Shown: positions 1 through 9,719, counted from the first letter of the stretch. The stretch is 64,000 nucleotides of DNA from Clostridiaceae bacterium BL-3 (GCA_902809985.1 CADDXC010000001.1:496001-560000); one strand, 5' to 3'. Notes: generated from the letters alone by a model not told the origin. Translations and numbers: made by a program.

Positions 1-1
1 G

Positions 2-622
2 ATGATAAATGAGGATTCTATTGAATTTAAAGTGTGTGAGAATAAAATCAAGACAGGAGAAACTTTTAAGATAAATTTACCGGGGAAATACAATATATTG
101 AATTCAATGCTGGCAGTTGCCTGTGGAAGGCTTTTAAACATGACTTATGATGAAATAAGGAGTGGATTTGAAAATGTTGAGACTGCTTCCCTCAGGATGG
201 AGATATTCAGAGGTAAAAAATTCAATGTGATAGATGACAGCTATAATGCAAATCCTGAATCCATGGAAGCTGCACTGGATGTCCTGAAAAATTTTAAATC
301 CAACAGGAAGATAGTGGTGTTTGGGACAATGGGAGAGATGGGGGAAGAATCCCGCAGGGTACATGAGGAAGTTGGAAGATATGCAGCAAAAAGCGGTGTA
401 GATCTTTTTATAGCTTTAGGAGAACACGGAGAGGATTTTAAAAGAGGCTTCGATGCTGTAAATAGAGATGGAAAATTTATGATTTTTGATAGAGGAGAAG
501 AGGTTCTCAATTTCCTTTTGAATAAATATATTAAAATAGGAGATACCGTACTTGTAAAAGCTTCCAGACTTATGAAGTTTGAAGTCATAGCAGAAGCACT
601 AAAGAAGAGCAGCAGTTGTTAG
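2..622 (+). CDS. murF: MurF, UDP-MurNAc-tripeptide--D-Ala-D-Ala ligase (C-terminal part)
   Basis: Cytoplasmic Mur ligase that adds D-Ala-D-Ala to UDP-MurNAc-tripeptide using ATP, the last soluble step of peptidoglycan precursor synthesis. The left window edge cuts the gene: about 206 residues remain, covering the end of the central ATPase domain and the C-terminal ligand domain. Visible are the Mur ligase motif DDSYNANPESMEAAL near residues 77-91 and the KASRLMKFE ending typical of MurF. The P-loop half lies upstream, so the true start cannot be given. The next gene is mraY, 37 bases downstream, which uses the MurF product. Confidence 0.93.
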   Translation: MINEDSIEFKVCENKIKTGETFKINLPGKYNILNSMLAVACGRLLNMTYDEIRSGFENVETASLRMEIFRGKKFNVIDDSYNANPESMEAALDVLKNFKSNRKIVVFGTMGEMGEESRRVHEEVGRYAAKSGVDLFIALGEHGEDFKRGFDAVNRDGKFMIFDRGEEVLNFLLNKYIKIGDTVLVKASRLMKFEVIAEALKKSSSC

Positions 623-659
623 GAGGTGAAGATCCTATTAATTTAGGATTAATACGATT

Positions 660-1613
660 ATGAATAAATTGATATATTCTGTTCTCATAGCATTTTTAAT
701 AGCAATTTTAGAAGGACCAATTTTAATACCGATTTTACATAAGTTTAAATTTGGACAGAGCATAAGGGAAGATGGACCCAAGAGCCATCTAAAAAAAGCG
801 GGAACACCAACCATGGGTGGAATAATATTTATACTGGCGACCTTCATAACCATGGCGATTTTAGTGAAAAATCCTTCAGATGAGGCAATGGTAGCTCTAT
901 ATGCCTTTGTCGCTTTTGGAATAATTGGAGCCATTGATGATATCCTAAAAATAGTCAGAAGGAGAAACTTAGGTCTTAGAGCTTATCAGAAAATGATATT
1001 GTTACTGATTACATCAGGGGTATTTGCCTGTTATTCTGCAGGCAATCCATATATAGGTACATCTATAATAATACCTTTTGCACATGAGACCTGGGATCTT
1101 GGAAAATTTTATATTCCCTTTATAATAGTATATTTTGCAGCTACTACAAATGCTGTGAATTTAACTGATGGTCTTGATGGCCTGGCTACTTCCGTTACAC
1201 TGCTGGTAATGACTTTTCTGGCATTGGTGAGCTTTGCTATGGGTCACATTACATTGGCTGTTTTTTGTGCAGTACTGGCTGGAGCTCTTTTAGGGTTTTT
1301 GAGATATAATGCTTTTCCAGCAAGGATTTTTATGGGGGATACAGGTTCTCTGGCGCTGGGCGGTGCAGTGGCGGCAGTGGCTATGATATTAAAACTTCCG
1401 TTATTGGTTATAATAATTGGTGGAATATATGTGTTGGAGGCATTGTCTGTCATACTTCAGGTGATTTCCTTCAAGCTTACTGGCAAAAGAATTTTTAAAA
1501 TGGCACCCATACATCATCATTTTGAACTTTCAGGCTGGCATGAAACTAAAGTTGTTTCTATATTTTGTATAGTTACAGTGATATTATGTTTATTTGGATT
1601 TTTATCCCTATAG
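660..1613 (+). CDS. mraY: MraY, phospho-MurNAc-pentapeptide transferase
   Basis: Integral membrane enzyme that transfers phospho-MurNAc-pentapeptide to undecaprenyl phosphate, forming lipid I. The 317-residue length and about ten hydrophobic segments fit the family. Diagnostic motifs are [10 protein letters not shown] (Asp-rich Mg site), [12 protein letters not shown] and the histidine motif MAPIHHHFE near the C-terminus. It follows murF and precedes an FtsW/SpoVE gene, the usual murein cluster order. A ribosome site (AGGAGG, 621-626) is somewhat far from the ATG at 660. Confidence 0.96.
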   Translation: MNKLIYSVLIAFLIAILEGPILIPILHKFKFGQSIREDGPKSHLKKAGTPTMGGIIFILATFITMAILVKNPSDEAMVALYAFVAFGIIGAIDDILKIVRRRNLGLRAYQKMILLLITSGVFACYSAGNPYIGTSIIIPFAHETWDLGKFYIPFIIVYFAATTNAVNLTDGLDGLATSVTLLVMTFLALVSFAMGHITLAVFCAVLAGALLGFLRYNAFPARIFMGDTGSLALGGAVAAVAMILKLPLLVIIIGGIYVLEALSVILQVISFKLTGKRIFKMAPIHHHFELSGWHETKVVSIFCIVTVILCLFGFLSL

Positions 1614-1739
1614 TTAAGAACCGCCTCATCCAGGCGCATAGCAGTGCTTATCTCCAACTTTAGGAAGCTGGGGGTATTAGCAATGGTAACGTTCGGATAA
1701 CTCTTGTCAGCCTCAGCAGTAATAATTAGGAGGATTTTT
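1614..1739 (+). other. Structured leader between mraY and spoVE
   Basis: This 126-base spacer is more GC-rich than its surroundings and contains self-complementary arms, for example CTCCAACTT (1652-1660) against AAGCTGGGG (1665-1673) around a TAGG loop. Bases 1682-1699 (AATGGTAACGTTCGGATA) match 16 of 18 positions at 9679-9696 upstream of lspA. It ends in the AGGAGG ribosome site of the next gene. It could be a structured 5' leader or a degenerate repeat; I know of no named family that matches. Confidence 0.4.
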
Positions 1740-2858
1740 ATGAAAATTAGCAAGTCAAAGACTAAAATGGGTTCTATAGACTTTATACTGTTCTCAACTA
1801 TAATGCTATTGGTGGCCATTGGAGTGGTAATGGTCTATAGTGCCAGTTCTTACAAGGCATTTTTTGATAAAAGCACACAAGATAGTATGTTCTTTTTAAA
1901 AAGACAGGGGTTATGGGCGATAATAGGGACATTTTTTATGTTTCTCACTATAAAATTTGACTATAAAAATATAAAGAAGTATACAAAACTGCTTATGATA
2001 ATATCCGTAATATGTTTACTTGCGGTATTTGCCTTTGAGTCCACAAAAGGTGCCCAGAGATGGATAAGAGTAGGTTCTGTTGGATTCCAGCCTTCTGAAA
2101 TAGCTAAATACATTGTGGTATTGTATATGGCTAAAAGTATAGAGGTGAAAGGCGGAAGAAAAATAGGAACTCTGCTCTATGGAGTTATACCCTATCTATT
2201 GGTTTCAGGGTTTTATGCAGGCCTTGTATTTGCAGAGAAAAATTTGAGTATAGCTGCTGTAATAATGATAGTTACGATGATAGTCCTCTATGTTTCTGGA
2301 GCCAGAATTACCCATATGATCGGTGTAGTGGGACTGGTGATCCTTGCAGGAATAGCTGGAATAATATTTGAGCCTTATAGAATGGCCAGGTTTACAAGTT
2401 TTCTGAATCCCTGGGCTGATCCTAAAGGTAATGGATATCAGCTTATTCAATCTCTTTTAGCCATGGGTTCTGGAGGAATATGGGGAGTAGGATTGGGGAG
2501 ATCAAGGCAGAAGTGCTATTACATACCTGAACCCCATAATGATTTTATATTTTCTATCATAGGAGAGGAACTGGGACTAATAGGTTGTACAATTATTGTT
2601 GCACTGTTTATAGTAATTGTGTGGAGAGGGATTGTGACTGCCATAAAGGCAAAAGATACCTATGGTACACTTCTAGCTACTGGAATAACCTCTGTTATTG
2701 CAGTACAGGCAATAATAAATATAGCAGTTGTAACTGGATCCATGCCAGTAACAGGTGTGCCGCTGCCTTTTATAAGCTATGGTGGATCTTCTCTTGTAAT
2801 AAATATGGTAGCCATGGGCATACTTCTGAATATATCAAGGCAAAGTGAATATGGATAA
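1740..2858 (+). CDS. spoVE: FtsW/SpoVE-family peptidoglycan glycosyltransferase (SEDS)
   Basis: SEDS-family membrane protein that polymerises lipid II together with a class B penicillin-binding protein, in division septa or the spore cortex. 372 residues with about ten membrane segments. Signature motifs: RWIRVGSVGFQPSEIAKY around residues 106-123 and the C-terminal GVPLPFISYGGSSL. The ATG at 1740 is chosen over one 36 bases upstream because AGGAGG (1728-1733) lies at ideal spacing. FtsW and SpoVE cannot be separated by sequence alone; in clostridia this position is usually annotated spoVE. No murG follows directly. Confidence 0.9.
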   Translation: MKISKSKTKMGSIDFILFSTIMLLVAIGVVMVYSASSYKAFFDKSTQDSMFFLKRQGLWAIIGTFFMFLTIKFDYKNIKKYTKLLMIISVICLLAVFAFESTKGAQRWIRVGSVGFQPSEIAKYIVVLYMAKSIEVKGGRKIGTLLYGVIPYLLVSGFYAGLVFAEKNLSIAAVIMIVTMIVLYVSGARITHMIGVVGLVILAGIAGIIFEPYRMARFTSFLNPWADPKGNGYQLIQSLLAMGSGGIWGVGLGRSRQKCYYIPEPHNDFIFSIIGEELGLIGCTIIVALFIVIVWRGIVTAIKAKDTYGTLLATGITSVIAVQAIINIAVVTGSMPVTGVPLPFISYGGSSLVINMVAMGILLNISRQSEYG

Positions 2859-2893
2859 AACATAGCATTGCAAAATTGTAATGCTATGTTTAT
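2858..2893 (+). terminator. Terminator after spoVE
   Basis: Eleven-base arms AACATAGCATT and AATGCTATGTT enclose a 10-base loop and are followed by a short T-rich tract. It separates the murF-mraY-spoVE unit from the ftsQ group. The next 165 bases are very AT-rich and presumably contain the ftsQ promoter. Confidence 0.75.
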
Positions 2894-3060
2894 GTAAAAA
2901 GCCTTATCTGAATCTGATATTTGAACTTTTTTTAATATTGCTGTAAGAAAAAATATATAAAAAATTAATGATTAATTTAATGAAATTAATTTTATTAAGT
3001 GTTAATATATATATATCTTATAGTATTTTACATTTAAATTATAAAGTGAGTTGGTAGGGA

Positions 3061-3834
3061 ATGAGTGAATTTCCGTTGAAAACAGATAATGAGATGATTT
3101 TAAAAAGACGAAAGAAGAGAAGAGTAAAAAGAGCTTTTATTTTTATGTTATTTTTAATAGCATTATTTTTTACTCTCTGTTTAAAACTTCCTTATTTTAA
3201 TATTCGGCATATTGAAGTCCATGGAAATAAAAATGTTTTAAGTACTGATATTGTAAACAGATCCGGAATATACGTGGGGAATAATATATTCTATGTTGAT
3301 TTAAAAGATGCAAACAGCGGAATACTGAGTAATCCCTATGTGGAAGATGTAGTGATAAACAGAGAACTTCCCGGGACTATAAACATAAATGTTAAAGAGA
3401 GAGAGGCACTATTCTACTACGAGAGTAATAGAAAGTATTATATCATAGATGGGAATGGTGTTTTGCTTCAAAAGGTAGACAATATAAACAATATGCACTT
3501 GATTAGATTAGATGGAATTGATTATACTAAAACGGATATAGGTGAAGCCATCAGCAGTAAAAAAGAGGAAAGAAAGATAAAAATTGTGGCTTCCCTGGGG
3601 AATATAATTGTAAATAATAATTTGCCTTTTTCACTTACTTATGTAGATGTGAGTGATTTGCTGGATGTAAAGGCATACTTTAGCAATATATGTATAAAAC
3701 TTGGCAGCGGGGAGAATTTAGACAAGAAGATGAATAGGGCACTCAACATACTGCTTCAAGAAAAGTTAAATGGTGCCAAGGGATATATAGATGTAAGATT
3801 TGATGGTAATCCGGTATATAAAGTAGGAGGATAA
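3061..3834 (+). CDS. ftsQ: FtsQ/DivIB cell division protein
   Basis: Bitopic division protein that links early and late divisome components. The 257-residue protein has a basic cytosolic head (KRRKKRRVKR), one membrane segment near residues 26-44, then a POTRA domain starting IRHIEVHGNKNVLSTDIV, followed by the FtsQ-type beta domain. It heads a group with two DUF881 genes and sbp, an order common in clostridia. Confidence 0.88.
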   Translation: MSEFPLKTDNEMILKRRKKRRVKRAFIFMLFLIALFFTLCLKLPYFNIRHIEVHGNKNVLSTDIVNRSGIYVGNNIFYVDLKDANSGILSNPYVEDVVINRELPGTININVKEREALFYYESNRKYYIIDGNGVLLQKVDNINNMHLIRLDGIDYTKTDIGEAISSKKEERKIKIVASLGNIIVNNNLPFSLTYVDVSDLLDVKAYFSNICIKLGSGENLDKKMNRALNILLQEKLNGAKGYIDVRFDGNPVYKVGG

Positions 3835-3841
3835 AATAGAA

Positions 3842-4561
3842 ATGCGTAAATTTGCGTCACAGATCAGTGTTGCTTTAGTGTGTTGCATACTTGGGTTTAT
3901 GGTTGCATATCAATTCAGGACATTAATGAAACAGGATGATACTTTAAATTTAAGTAATCAAAATAATACGGATGTCACGGTGACCATAGAACAATATAAA
4001 AAGGAAAAGAAAGCCCTGGAGGCAAAGGTGAATGAACTTCAAAATAAAGTGAAGAGTTATGAAGATGCAGCAGCAAGTAAAAGTGATTCCACTAAAAATC
4101 TTTTACAGCAGTTAAAAAATACCAGAATACTTACAGGAGAGGTAGATGTAAGTGGACCTGGAATAGTCATATATCTTACTCCTAATGACAATAATTTGTT
4201 TGGGGGAAGCGGTGTTGACAATCATATAACTGATAAGGACCTAGTATATTTGGTAAATGAACTCAGGTTTGCAGGAGCTGAGGCCATATCCATAAATGAT
4301 ATAAGGGTTGTTTCCAGGACGGGTATAAGAACTGCGGGAAATTATATACTTATAAATGACAACAAGATATCACCTTCCAGCAGAATAGTCATACAAGCTA
4401 TAGGAGATAAAAATTTACTGTACAGTGACATGAGCTTTCCAGAAGTGTTTGCAGACATAAAAAATATATGTGATGTTAAGTTTCAAAAGTCAGATAATAT
4501 AACTATAAAGAAATATAATGGAGCATATAAATTTGAATATGCTAAACCTGTAAAGGAATAA
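3842..4561 (+). CDS. DUF881 membrane-anchored protein (YlxW/YlxX-like), copy 1
   Basis: 239 residues: N-terminal membrane anchor (about residues 7-25), a coiled coil around 48-80 (QYKKEKKALEAKVNELQNK), then the DUF881 fold with the typical stretches VSGPGIVIYL, LVNELRFAGAEAISINDIRV and IQAIGDKNLL. The family is found beside ftsQ and sbp in Firmicutes. Its exact function is unproven; a role in division or envelope maintenance is inferred from location. A paralogue lies two genes downstream. Confidence 0.85.
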   Translation: MRKFASQISVALVCCILGFMVAYQFRTLMKQDDTLNLSNQNNTDVTVTIEQYKKEKKALEAKVNELQNKVKSYEDAAASKSDSTKNLLQQLKNTRILTGEVDVSGPGIVIYLTPNDNNLFGGSGVDNHITDKDLVYLVNELRFAGAEAISINDIRVVSRTGIRTAGNYILINDNKISPSSRIVIQAIGDKNLLYSDMSFPEVFADIKNICDVKFQKSDNITIKKYNGAYKFEYAKPVKE

Positions 4562-4581
4562 TTTAGAGGTGTGATAAAAAT

Positions 4582-4923
4582 ATGATAGCGTTTATTGGTC
4601 TTATATTGGGAATAATTATAGGAGTGGTATGGAACGTAAATATTCCAGACAAATTTTCACCTTATATGTCAGTGGCAATTTTAGCTTGTTTAGATTCAGT
4701 TTTTGGGGCTATAAGAGCTAATTTGTCGAAAAATTTTCAAACTGATATCTTCATATCTGGTTTTTTTGGAAATGCAGTCCTTGCTGCAGGACTTGCTTAT
4801 CTAGGAGATAAATTGGGAGTGCCTATATACTTGGCGGCAGTTATAGTTTTTGGGGGAAGAATATTTGATAATTTTGCAATTATAAGAAGACAATTATTGG
4901 AAAGAACCAAACCACGTCGATGA
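4582..4923 (+). CDS. sbp: Small basic protein Sbp (DUF1290)
   Basis: 113-residue membrane protein with about three hydrophobic helices and a basic tail (RRQLLERTKPRR). The sequence NIPDKFSPYMSVAILACLDSVFGAIRA is characteristic of the DUF1290 small basic proteins encoded next to ftsQ/ftsA/ftsZ in Firmicutes. The function is not established. It sits between two DUF881 genes with spacing of 10-20 bases, so co-transcription is likely. Confidence 0.88.
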   Translation: MIAFIGLILGIIIGVVWNVNIPDKFSPYMSVAILACLDSVFGAIRANLSKNFQTDIFISGFFGNAVLAAGLAYLGDKLGVPIYLAAVIVFGGRIFDNFAIIRRQLLERTKPRR

Positions 4924-4933
4924 GGTGAGTTAA

Positions 4934-5659
4934 ATGAAAAGCAGTGAAGCCAATGTATTTGTTTTTATAGCTTCTATAATTATAGGCCTGTTGATATCTA
5001 TGAACATGAGCTTTACGAAGGAGAATGCCAATAAGAGAGTGATTTTAAGTGCAAAGCAATATCAAGATGCATATAACTATAAAAATCAACTTTACAGCCA
5101 AATATCTGATCTATCTGAACAGTACAGAGATAACTACAATAAGCTGAAAAAATATGAAGACAATGAACAAAATGAAGCTCAGGTTGTAACGGAAATAAAA
5201 CAGGAGTTAAATAGGAATAACATGGAACTTGGCAAAGTAGCTGTAGAAGGACAGGGGATAAAGATATTTTTAAATGATGGGGATATGGAAGATGGACTGG
5301 ATGCTTTTCAATATCAGATGAAATTAGTACATAATACTGATGTAATACAAGTGATGAACGACTTAAAAAATGCAGGAGCAGAGGCTGTTTCAATAAATGG
5401 ACACAGAATGGTGGACACTTCTGAAATTTATTGCAGCGGGCCCTTTTTAAGGGTAAATGGAGTAAAGATTGCCTCCCCTTTTTCCATTGATGCCATAGGA
5501 AATAAGGATGTGCTTTACAACTATATGATGTCGAATGAAAATTATTTAAAAGTACTTATGAATAGAAAAATAGTGGTAGTTGTAACTAAAACCAGCAGCA
5601 TGAAAATACCGGCCTATAATGGAGATTATAAAGTACAATTTATGCAGAACAAAGACTAA
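4934..5659 (+). CDS. DUF881 membrane-anchored protein, copy 2
   Basis: 241 residues with the same plan as the copy at 3842: N-terminal membrane segment (about 8-25), coiled coil (residues 45-85), then DUF881 with VAVEGQGIKIFLNDGD, NDLKNAGAEAVSINGHRMV and FSIDAIGNKDVLYNYM. The pair flanking sbp is a normal clostridial arrangement. GAGGTGAG at 4922-4929 supplies the ribosome site. Confidence 0.86.
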   Translation: MKSSEANVFVFIASIIIGLLISMNMSFTKENANKRVILSAKQYQDAYNYKNQLYSQISDLSEQYRDNYNKLKKYEDNEQNEAQVVTEIKQELNRNNMELGKVAVEGQGIKIFLNDGDMEDGLDAFQYQMKLVHNTDVIQVMNDLKNAGAEAVSINGHRMVDTSEIYCSGPFLRVNGVKIASPFSIDAIGNKDVLYNYMMSNENYLKVLMNRKIVVVVTKTSSMKIPAYNGDYKVQFMQNKD

Positions 5660-5805
5660 AATATTTTTACAATTTATGCCGTTAAGTTATCTTATATTTT
5701 GTTAAAATAATTAAAAAAATAATTAATTTTTGAAGGAATTTTAATTTCTATGAAGAATAATAAAATTATATGTATATGTGTTTAACAACAAAGGAGACGG
5801 TATTA

Positions 5806-6471
5806 TTGTCAATTGAGGAAAATTTAAATAGTATAGAAGCAGATTTAAATGGAAAAAAAGTTGTCTTAGTAGCCGTTTCAAAGACTAAACCTGTAGAAGA
5901 TATACAAACTGCATATAATGCAGGCATTAGGGATTTTGGGGAGAACAAAGTTCAAGAGCTTATGGGCAAAGAGTCTGAGCTTCCCAAAGACATAAGATGG
6001 CACTTAATAGGTCATCTCCAGAGAAATAAGGTAAAATATATAGTAGGTAAAGTTTATCTTATTCATTCCTTAGACAGTATAAGACTTCTCAATGAATTGG
6101 AAAAGCACTATAGTGCAGAGGGACTAATTGCAAATACTTTAGTTCAAATAAACATAGGCCGTGAGGAAAGTAAAACCGGTATATATGTTGAGAATTTAGA
6201 GAGTTTAATAGAGGCTTGCGAAAATTGCACAAGTGTTAAGGTAAGAGGTCTAATGGCTGTAATTCCACAGGGAGATGAGGAAAGCTGTAGATATTATTTT
6301 AAAGAAATGAAGTCTATATTCGATAAGCTTAAAGAGAGAAAGTTTAAAAATATAAGCATGAATGTATTATCTATGGGAATGACTCATGATTATAAAATTG
6401 CAGTTGAAGAGGGAGCTACTTTAGTAAGAATTGGAGAAGGCATATTTGGAAAGAGAAATTATAATAAATAG
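5806..6471 (+). CDS. YggS/YlmE PLP-binding protein
   Basis: Single-domain alanine-racemase-fold protein that binds pyridoxal phosphate and takes part in PLP and amino-acid homeostasis (YggS/PLPBP family). 221 residues from a TTG start at 5806, preferred because AAGGAGA (5791-5797) is well placed and the family starts near SIEENL; the in-frame ATG at 5770 lacks a ribosome site. The PLP lysine lies in [11 protein letters not shown]; other motifs are [19 protein letters not shown] and the C-terminal VRIGEGIFG. It opens the ylmE-sepF-yggT-ylmH-divIVA operon. Confidence 0.9.
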   Translation: MSIEENLNSIEADLNGKKVVLVAVSKTKPVEDIQTAYNAGIRDFGENKVQELMGKESELPKDIRWHLIGHLQRNKVKYIVGKVYLIHSLDSIRLLNELEKHYSAEGLIANTLVQINIGREESKTGIYVENLESLIEACENCTSVKVRGLMAVIPQGDEESCRYYFKEMKSIFDKLKERKFKNISMNVLSMGMTHDYKIAVEEGATLVRIGEGIFGKRNYNK

Positions 6472-6482
6472 GAGGTATTTTT

Positions 6483-6950
6483 ATGGCTGGTAAAATGATA
6501 AACAAGATGATGGGATTTTTAGGTCTTGAAGATGATTTAGAAGAAGATGAAGAAGAATTAGATGAAACAGAACAGGTTGATAATAGAAAAGCCAATAGTA
6601 ACTTCGGTGGAGTAGAACCTATTGTAAATTCTAAAAGGCAGAATAAAGTTGTGAGCATACATACTACTGTATCTGCTAAAGTAAGGATAGTTAAGCCAAC
6701 TACTTACGAAGAAGCAGCGGACATATGTGATGAACTCAAAAATAGAAAAATTGTAGTTATAAATACCACAGGCCTTGAAACCAAAATAGCCCAGAGACTG
6801 CTTGATTTTATGGGAGGTGCGAGTTATTCACTAGGTGGAGACTTAGAGGAGATAGAAAAGGGAGTGTATATACTTTCACCATCAAGTGTAGAAGTGAACA
6901 GTGATTTAAAAAGTGAGTTGTCAGGAAAAGGAATATTTGGTTGGAAGTAG
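6483..6950 (+). CDS. sepF: SepF cell division protein
   Basis: Cytosolic protein that helps FtsZ ring assembly and membrane attachment. 155 residues: an amphipathic N-terminal segment ([15 protein letters not shown]), an acidic linker (residues 16-37), then the DUF552 core with [23 protein letters not shown] and [21 protein letters not shown] precedes the ATG. It lies between ylmE and yggT as in most Firmicutes. Confidence 0.93.
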   Translation: MAGKMINKMMGFLGLEDDLEEDEEELDETEQVDNRKANSNFGGVEPIVNSKRQNKVVSIHTTVSAKVRIVKPTTYEEAADICDELKNRKIVVINTTGLETKIAQRLLDFMGGASYSLGGDLEEIEKGVYILSPSSVEVNSDLKSELSGKGIFGWK

Positions 6951-7002
6951 ACAATAATATAGATGTACTGTATTTAAAATAAGTATTATTTTGGAGGCAA
7001 AA

Positions 7003-7269
7003 ATGATAAGCACTACTTTAACTGTAGCATTATCTCTTTTATTTAGGTTTTTGGAAGCTGCTATTATATTGGATGTAATCTTATCCTGGGTCATGCCCGG
7101 AAGGGGAAATGCATTTACAGATCTCCTACATGTATTTACTGAACCCTTTATGAGGCCGGGAAGGATGATTCAGCAGAAGATTATGCCGGGGCTTGCTTTA
7201 GATTTTTCCCCTATAATAGCTTTTTTTATAATAGACATAATAAGAGGGGTTGTATTTTCTATAATTTAA
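7003..7269 (+). CDS. YggT-family membrane protein
   Basis: 88 residues with two hydrophobic helices separated by a polar loop, the YggT/YlmG layout. The motif LDVILSWVMPGRGNAF followed by FTEPFMRPGR is typical. The ATG at 7003 is chosen because GGAGG (6993-6997) precedes it; the upstream TTG overlaps that site. Family members are linked to divisome or envelope functions without a settled biochemical role. Confidence 0.87.
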   Translation: MISTTLTVALSLLFRFLEAAIILDVILSWVMPGRGNAFTDLLHVFTEPFMRPGRMIQQKIMPGLALDFSPIIAFFIIDIIRGVVFSII

Positions 7270-7300
7270 TTTAGAAAGAGATAGATAGTGATCAGAGAAA

Positions 7301-8080
7301 ATGATGAAGAAAGATAGTTTTATAAATAGATTTTATTTTTGTAGTGAAAATTATATGTTGCCTATATATGATAAGTTGGTTTTAGCAGAGCGAAGTCATA
7401 AGGTGGTTTATACAGGAGAATTTTGTACACCCAATATATGGGGAGCTCTACAGGATTTAAATGAAGAAATTGGATTGAATATTTATAGTTATGGTATATT
7501 TGAAGATGCGGAGAGAAAGATGATGGCATTTTCGGAAGAATCTGTAGAATGTTCTTATCCTGTAAAGTTGTTAGAAATAATTTGTAAGTCGAAATTTACA
7601 AAATTAAGTCATAAGGACTATTTGGGAAGTCTTATGTCCCTGGGAATCAAAAGAGAAAAATTTGGAGATTTAATATTGAATGGAAATGGTCTGTGTTATT
7701 TAGCTGTCTGTGAAGATATAAGTGATTATGTGAAGATGAATTTGAACAGTGTAGGAAGATGTCCCTGTGAAGTGGGTGATATAGATATTCATACAGAAGA
7801 AATTCCCAATTACAACTTTAAAACCTATACCTTAAATGTTTCTTCTCTTAGAATAGATTGTATGGTAAGTTCTCTTTGCAATCTATCCAGAAGCAAATCT
7901 GAAGAAATAATTAGACAGGGAAAGGTTCTTCTTGACTATTTGCCTGTAGATAAAAAGGATAGGTTGGTAAAGGAATATTGTACAATAACAGTAAGTGGCT
8001 GTGGAAAGTTTAAAATTGCTGGAAAAAGGGGATTTACAGGAACTGGCAGGTACAAGCTTCTTGTAAAAAAATTTAGTTGA
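7301..8080 (+). CDS. ylmH: YlmH S4-domain RNA-binding protein
   Basis: 259 residues. The C-terminal quarter is an S4 RNA-binding domain (about residues 180-245, with LSRSKSEEIIRQGKVLLD); the N-terminal part matches the YlmH family found next to divIVA. Family members bind ribosomal RNA or stalled 50S subunits in Bacillus, so a link to ribosome quality control is possible, notable because rqcH is 6 kb downstream. The ribosome site is weak; two adjacent ATG codons (7301, 7304) are possible starts. Confidence 0.82.
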   Translation: MMKKDSFINRFYFCSENYMLPIYDKLVLAERSHKVVYTGEFCTPNIWGALQDLNEEIGLNIYSYGIFEDAERKMMAFSEESVECSYPVKLLEIICKSKFTKLSHKDYLGSLMSLGIKREKFGDLILNGNGLCYLAVCEDISDYVKMNLNSVGRCPCEVGDIDIHTEEIPNYNFKTYTLNVSSLRIDCMVSSLCNLSRSKSEEIIRQGKVLLDYLPVDKKDRLVKEYCTITVSGCGKFKIAGKRGFTGTGRYKLLVKKFS

Positions 8081-8095
8081 TTTGAGGTGCTAAGC

Positions 8096-8782
8096 ATGCA
8101 GATAAACGCTGAAGAAATAACAAATAAAGAATTTAAAAAAAATCTTAGGGGTTATAATATAGATGAAGTGGATGATTTTTTAGATAAGATAGCGGAGGAT
8201 TATGAATCACTACAGAAGGAAAATTCTTTTTTGAAAGAAAAGCTTCAATCTGTAGAGGACAAGATAAACCACTATAACAAGATGGAAAATACTATACAAA
8301 ATACCCTTTTGTTAGCTCAGAATGCTTCTGAACAGGCTAAAGAGAATGCCAAAAAGGAAAGTGAGTTTATACTTAAAAATGCCAATGAAGCAGCTCAGAA
8401 AATAATAGACAAGGCTCATAGTGATGTTATTCAAATTAATGATGAATTTGAGAGAGTAAAGCAGGAGTTCGGAAAATTTAGAACTAAATTTAGAAATTTC
8501 ATGAAGACTCAACTGGAAGTGTTTGATGATATGGAAAAAGATTTTGTGAAAAGCTATGATATAGGTTATGAACTAAGTGAATCTTCTTTAAATGATACTT
8601 CTTCAAAAGATGTTCCTATAAAGGAAAAAGAGATAGAAAATGAAGTTCAAAATACCGAAAAAACTTCTTCGGGGGCAGATAAAAATGAAGTTCAAGAAAG
8701 TCAGGATAGAGATGACAATGATAATACTTTGACAGATGAAGATGAGTTGAATGAAATTAAGAATTTTTTTGTTAAAGGATAG
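8096..8782 (+). CDS. divIVA: DivIVA cell-pole/division protein
   Basis: 228-residue coiled-coil protein that marks negatively curved membrane at poles and septa. The N-terminal lipid-binding motif (NKEFKKNLRGYNIDEVDDFLDKI) is clear, followed by long coiled coils to about residue 150 and an acidic disordered tail (residues 165-228). The ATG at 8096 has GAGGTG at 8084-8089. It ends the operon, since a strong terminator follows immediately. Confidence 0.93.
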   Translation: MQINAEEITNKEFKKNLRGYNIDEVDDFLDKIAEDYESLQKENSFLKEKLQSVEDKINHYNKMENTIQNTLLLAQNASEQAKENAKKESEFILKNANEAAQKIIDKAHSDVIQINDEFERVKQEFGKFRTKFRNFMKTQLEVFDDMEKDFVKSYDIGYELSESSLNDTSSKDVPIKEKEIENEVQNTEKTSSGADKNEVQESQDRDDNDNTLTDEDELNEIKNFFVKG

Positions 8783-8784
8783 AG

Positions 8785-8816
8785 AAAACCACTCTAAAGT
8801 GTAGAGTGGTTTTTTT
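8785..8816 (+). terminator. Terminator after divIVA
   Basis: Perfect 10-bp stem AACCACTCTA / TAGAGTGGTT with a 5-base loop and a run of seven or more T residues, three bases after the divIVA stop codon. Confidence 0.92.
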
Positions 8817-8943
8817 ACATAGAAGATGTACTTGTTATATTTGTTTCAAATTGAGAAAGTTGACAATTGATGTTTGTTTATATATGCTATTAATATGTGT
8901 TGTTCAGAATAATCAATGGATAAGTATAAGGAGGTCATTATTT

Positions 8944-9636
8944 ATGATTATAGGAATCATTGGGGCAATGGATGAAGAAGTGAAAATACTTTTATCCCAG
9001 CTTCAGTTAAGCAGAGCTCAAGTGAAAGCCAATATGAAGTTTAATTTCGGACAACTTTATGGTGCTAAGGTGGTAATAGTTAAAAGTGGAATAGGAAAAG
9101 TGAATTCAGCTATATGCGCACAAATTCTCATAGATGATTTTAATGTAGATAATATAATAAATGTTGGGGTAGCCGGAGGTACAGCAGAAGATATATACCC
9201 TGGAGATGTGGTTATAGCTAATAGTTTAGTACAGCACGATGTAGATACATCCGCCTTTGGGGACAAAGTAGGGCAGATCCCTAGAATGGATACATATGAT
9301 TTTAAGTGTGACAGGAATCTTGTGGAGAAGGCCCAGCTTGCCTGCAGAAAGATAGGGGATATAAGAAGTTTTACAGGAAGAATTGTTACAGGAGATCAAT
9401 TTATCTGCAGCACTGAAAAGATAAAGTATTTAAATAGTGAATTCAATGCACTTGCCTGTGAAATGGAAGGTGGGAGTATTGCCCAGACGGCTTATTTGAA
9501 TAATGTACCTTTTGTAATAATAAGATCTATATCGGACAATGCCAATAATGGTGCCAGCATGGATTATAAAAAATTTGCACCTATTGCTATAAAAAACTCC
9601 ACTGAGATATTGAAGAATATGATTATGAACTTATAG
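8944..9636 (+). CDS. mtnN: MTA/SAH nucleosidase
   Basis: Hydrolyses 5'-methylthioadenosine and S-adenosylhomocysteine to adenine and the thioribose or ribosyl-homocysteine product, in methionine salvage and the activated methyl cycle. 230 residues, the usual length. Motifs: GAMDEEV, VKSGIGKVNSA, ACEMEGGSIAQ (catalytic region) and RSISDNA with the general-acid Asp. The ATG at 8944 follows GGAGG (8931-8935); upstream in-frame codons are not needed. Confidence 0.94.
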   Translation: MIIGIIGAMDEEVKILLSQLQLSRAQVKANMKFNFGQLYGAKVVIVKSGIGKVNSAICAQILIDDFNVDNIINVGVAGGTAEDIYPGDVVIANSLVQHDVDTSAFGDKVGQIPRMDTYDFKCDRNLVEKAQLACRKIGDIRSFTGRIVTGDQFICSTEKIKYLNSEFNALACEMEGGSIAQTAYLNNVPFVIIRSISDNANNGASMDYKKFAPIAIKNSTEILKNMIMNL

Positions 9637-9719
9637 TTTTTGTCAAGTGATTCTTAGGTTCAGATGGAGTTTGCTTATAATGGTAGCGGTCGGATAGATT
9701 ATACACCAGGAGGAAAATA

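Noticed and set aside
5013..5393. 126-codon minus-strand frame in the second DUF881 gene
   Set aside because: Antisense to a conserved coding region, His/Ser/Leu-rich shadow composition.
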